From contig NZ_JHQR01000196.1 in assembly GCF_014843825.1 (NCBI RefSeq), positions 1 through 42,835 of the forward strand: DNA of 42,835 nt, given 5' to 3'. Of the stretch, positions 40,990 through 42,835 are shown one piece after another. A program made the position numbers and the translations under genes. The notes beneath the pieces were generated by a model. The model was not told where the DNA came from and made no database searches. It saw nothing but the letters and a program-made list of their open reading frames with translations. The DNA comes from Mesorhizobium silamurunense (GTDB lineage: Bacteria; Pseudomonadota; Alphaproteobacteria; Rhizobiales; Rhizobiaceae). The first letter of the stretch is position 1. Each line of letters starts with the position of its first letter.

Positions 40990-41590
40990 ATGGCACGGAT
41001 TGTCGCCATCGAGCATCTGACCCTCGAAGGTGTGTACCAGGCGCCCGCACGTCCCGATGAGGACACCCGCAATGGCTTCGGGCATGGCGGCTGGTCCATT
41101 CCCGGGAGCGACCGGAAGATGCAGGAGATCATCGGCCGCTGCATGAGCGCAGGATGGTCGCTGCTAGCAGGCAGAACCACCTACGAAGACCTCTATGAAG
41201 GCCTGGTTCGTCAGGCAGCCCACCAGTCCGATGACGCGGGCGCTCACTGGCGTGCGGAAATTCGTCGCTTCCCACGATCCTGGCTACGAGCCGCGCTGGG
41301 AGAATTCGACGCTGCTCGCCGGCGAGGCCGGGCAGACGGTCGGCGAGCTCAAGGCAAGCCATGGGAGGCCGTTGATCGTTTTCGGCAGCGGCAGGCTGGT
41401 GGGTTGGCTGATGCAGGACCGGTTGATCGATGAACTCGTGCTGATGATCCATCCGTTGGTCCTAGGCGAAGGATTCCGTTTTTTCGATGCCGCGCCGGCC
41501 TTGGCGAAGCTCGAATTGTCGAACCAGGTCGCGACCGATACCGGCGTCGCGATCCTCACCTATTCCTGCGCGTCAGCGCGCGGGTCGTGA
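40990..41590 (+). pseudogene. DHFR/RibD-C-like reductase, frameshifted
   Basis: The N terminus (MARIVAIEHLTLEGVYQAPA, then GWSLLAGRTTYEDLYEG) lies in one frame, and the C-terminal half (WFVRQPTSPMTRALTGVRKF, then RPLIVFGSGRLVGWLMQDRL) in the next. Removing one G at 41206-41207 joins them into about 199 residues of the dihydrofolate-reductase-like RibD C-terminal family. Such proteins reduce pterin- or pyrimidine-type substrates with NADPH. The break is a one-base insertion or a sequencing error. The gene follows the cupin by five bases and converges on a lipoprotein gene. Confidence 0.85.
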
Positions 41591-41593
41591 CGC

Positions 41594-41947
41594 TTAGGGA
41601 TATTTCGTCGGCTTGATGGCCTCTGGCGCGCCCTCCAGTTCCTTTGGCAGCGGCAGGCTTGAGCACTGCAAGTGCACCTGGCGGGCGAACAGCTTGCGTT
41701 GCTGCTGCTCGTGCTCCTTGATGGACGCCACCAGCCCCATGCTGTACGGGCCGAGCAGGACGCCAAAACCCCAGCCGGGGTGCTCCTTTTCGCGCGCGTC
41801 GTAGTCCGAAGCCGCCATGCGGGCCTGCTGGCAACCCGGCGACGCCCATTTAGGGTCCTGCTGCGAAAGCTTCGTTCCGTAGTCGACCGGAGAGGTCACA
41901 CATCCAGCCAGCGTCGCGGCCAGCGCGACGATCATTGCGATTCTCAT
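41594..41947 (-). CDS. Small lipoprotein
   Basis: 117 residues. Signal peptide with lipobox (ALAATLAGC, Cys at about residue 16). The mature protein is polar and helical (GTKLSQQDPKWASPGCQQAR, VASIKEHEQQQRKLFARQVH). AAGG lies ahead of ATG 41947; the frame opens earlier (42079) without support. Function unknown. The stop is three bases from the end of the convergent reductase gene. Confidence 0.82.
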   Translation of the reverse strand: MRIAMIVALAATLAGCVTSPVDYGTKLSQQDPKWASPGCQQARMAASDYDAREKEHPGWGFGVLLGPYSMGLVASIKEHEQQQRKLFARQVHLQCSSLPLPKELEGAPEAIKPTKYP

Positions 41948-42157
41948 CCACAAGCCTTTCCTAATGTTCGGGGGAGAAAACACAGAACGCTTCTTCGGGC
42001 AAGGAGACGGCTGGACCGGCATCCGCCAACTATTTCCCGACTGGCCATCGTCATTCATCCGCAACAGGCGTATCGTCACGCGTCAGCAGCTTCTGCAATG
42101 GGCGATGCCGACAGAGGGCGGCCAGGGTGCCCTAGCCCCAACAAGAAGGAGGACGCC

Positions 42158-42496
42158 ATGTCTTCCGCCTACCCGACAACCGAGCAAATAACGGCGATCG
42201 AGAAAATTCTCGCCGAGGTTCGCCCAACTTTGATCCACGGCAGCCGCCGCCGAACGGCTGCCGCACGCTTTCTTGCCGAACGCTTCGATGGAGATTCGGA
42301 AACGCATTTGCGCGCGATCCTGAGCGCATACGTAAAACGCTTGGACTCGTACCAGGACGCACTCGCTCAATGGAAAAATGAGGGTGGCGCCGTCGGAACA
42401 GAACCGCGAACCGAAGCGCGGCGCTGGATCGACAACGACACGAGCGGAATGCGACGGCGCGACCGCGAGACGGTAGCGCGCCATCTGTTGATCTGA
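42158..42496 (+). CDS. Hypothetical protein
   Basis: 112 residues, not recognised. AAGGAGGA precedes ATG 42158 perfectly, so the start is firm despite a longer open frame. The N-terminal region (TTEQITAIEKILAEVRPTLI) and the rest are highly helical and charged (RRTAAARFLAERFDGDSETH). It is followed after 11 bases by the zinc-ribbon gene, likely one transcript. Confidence 0.72.
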   Translation: MSSAYPTTEQITAIEKILAEVRPTLIHGSRRRTAAARFLAERFDGDSETHLRAILSAYVKRLDSYQDALAQWKNEGGAVGTEPRTEARRWIDNDTSGMRRRDRETVARHLLI

Positions 42497-42507
42497 GCGG
42501 CAAATCC

Positions 42508-42711
42508 GTGGAGACCGACAGATCGCTCGAGGACGACGAGATAGGCGTCGTTTGCACGGACTGCGCCTATGAGTCGCGCAAGAGCGTCGGCTGGCTGCGC
42601 GCGCACACGCAGGTGGAATGCCCGGGCTGCGGAGCCATTATCGATGTCGAGAGCAGAAACTTCCGCAAGATCCCCGCCAACGGAGTGCCGGCCTCAGAGG
42701 CTGAAGACTAA
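42508..42711 (+). CDS. Small zinc-ribbon protein
   Basis: 67 residues with two CxxC pairs (VVCTDCAYESRK and VECPGCGAIIDV) forming a probable zinc ribbon. GTG 42508 has only weak ribosome signals; coupling to the preceding gene is likely. Its TAA stop (42709-42711) is the start of a RIME-like repeat. Function unknown. Confidence 0.65.
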   Translation: METDRSLEDDEIGVVCTDCAYESRKSVGWLRAHTQVECPGCGAIIDVESRNFRKIPANGVPASEAED

Positions 42712-42750
42712 AGCAGTTCCAGAAAAAGCGTGAAACGGCGCCCGAGACAC
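42709..42750. repeat. RIME-like repeat fragment at window end
   Basis: TAAAGCAGTTCCAGAAAAAG then CGTGAAACGG. It shares its core with the fragment at 20282. The second arm expected after AAACGG is not present, so this copy is truncated. Confidence 0.55.
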
Positions 42751-42835
42751 TTCTCTATTCGGCATGTTGAGGTCAAGCGCTATCGAGCCTTTCCGTGTCT
42801 CCGGCGTTTTGACGTCTTTCGCAGGGCCTTGCTTC

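Noticed and set aside
1..42835. CRISPR arrays, tRNA or rRNA genes, transposases, phage genes
   Set aside because: None was recognised; the repeats present are dispersed palindromes, not regularly spaced units.

Overview
The window is GC-rich, densely coded DNA from an alphaproteobacterium, most likely Rhizobiales and close to Mesorhizobium. The clues are RIME-like intergenic palindromic repeats, an arsR-aqpS-arsC operon of the rhizobial type, a dmeR-dmeF nickel/cobalt exporter pair, small DUF982 and DUF2934 proteins, and many LysR, SDR and MDR genes. No rRNA, tRNA, CRISPR array, prophage or intact insertion sequence was seen. It reads as ordinary chromosomal accessory DNA with local gene decay.

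Layout. 1-4300: a truncated membrane acyltransferase, an RhtA-like exporter, and two paralogous secreted Gly/Asn-rich proteins, each preceded by a RIME-like repeat. 4386-6427: a sensor kinase and NarL-type regulator, translationally coupled. 7378-9117: the arsenic operon, followed by a remnant of a TauE/SafE permease. 9938-11558: dmeRF with its operator. 11745-14207: a PilZ protein, an isoprenylcysteine-methyltransferase-like membrane protein, an S1/P1 nuclease and a DUF2934 protein. 14312-17881: a dimethylglycine/sarcosine-dehydrogenase-like flavoprotein with an MDR oxidoreductase. 18029-21251: an L,D-transpeptidase and several small conserved proteins, including tandem DUF982 genes. 21306-26078: a LysR regulator divergent from a VOC-SDR pair, then a decaying stretch with two frameshifted genes, a truncated azoreductase-like leader and a copy of the SDR 3' end. 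26234-30729: an exported Cys-rich protein, a Rieske-FAD reductase fusion and a GGDEF-EAL protein. 30807-34368: a tetR-fabF-SDR operon with a long dyad operator that recurs in front of a secreted protein gene lacking a normal start codon. 34462-39124: a LysR regulator divergent from MFS, cyclophilin-like, cupin, alcohol dehydrogenase and (frameshifted) lipocalin genes. 39156-42711: a second MFS, a YjlB-type cupin, a frameshifted DHFR-like gene, a lipoprotein and two small proteins.

No clearly new multi-gene system was found. The best leads are: the duplicated TetR-type dyads and the start-less gene behind one of them; repeats that supply stop codons; the duplicated repeat-plus-secreted-protein unit; the SDR 3'-end copies flanking a decaying segment; the extra C-terminal domain of DmeF; and an SDR lacking its catalytic Tyr and Lys. 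Four genes carry apparent single-base frameshifts, which may be real decay or sequencing error.
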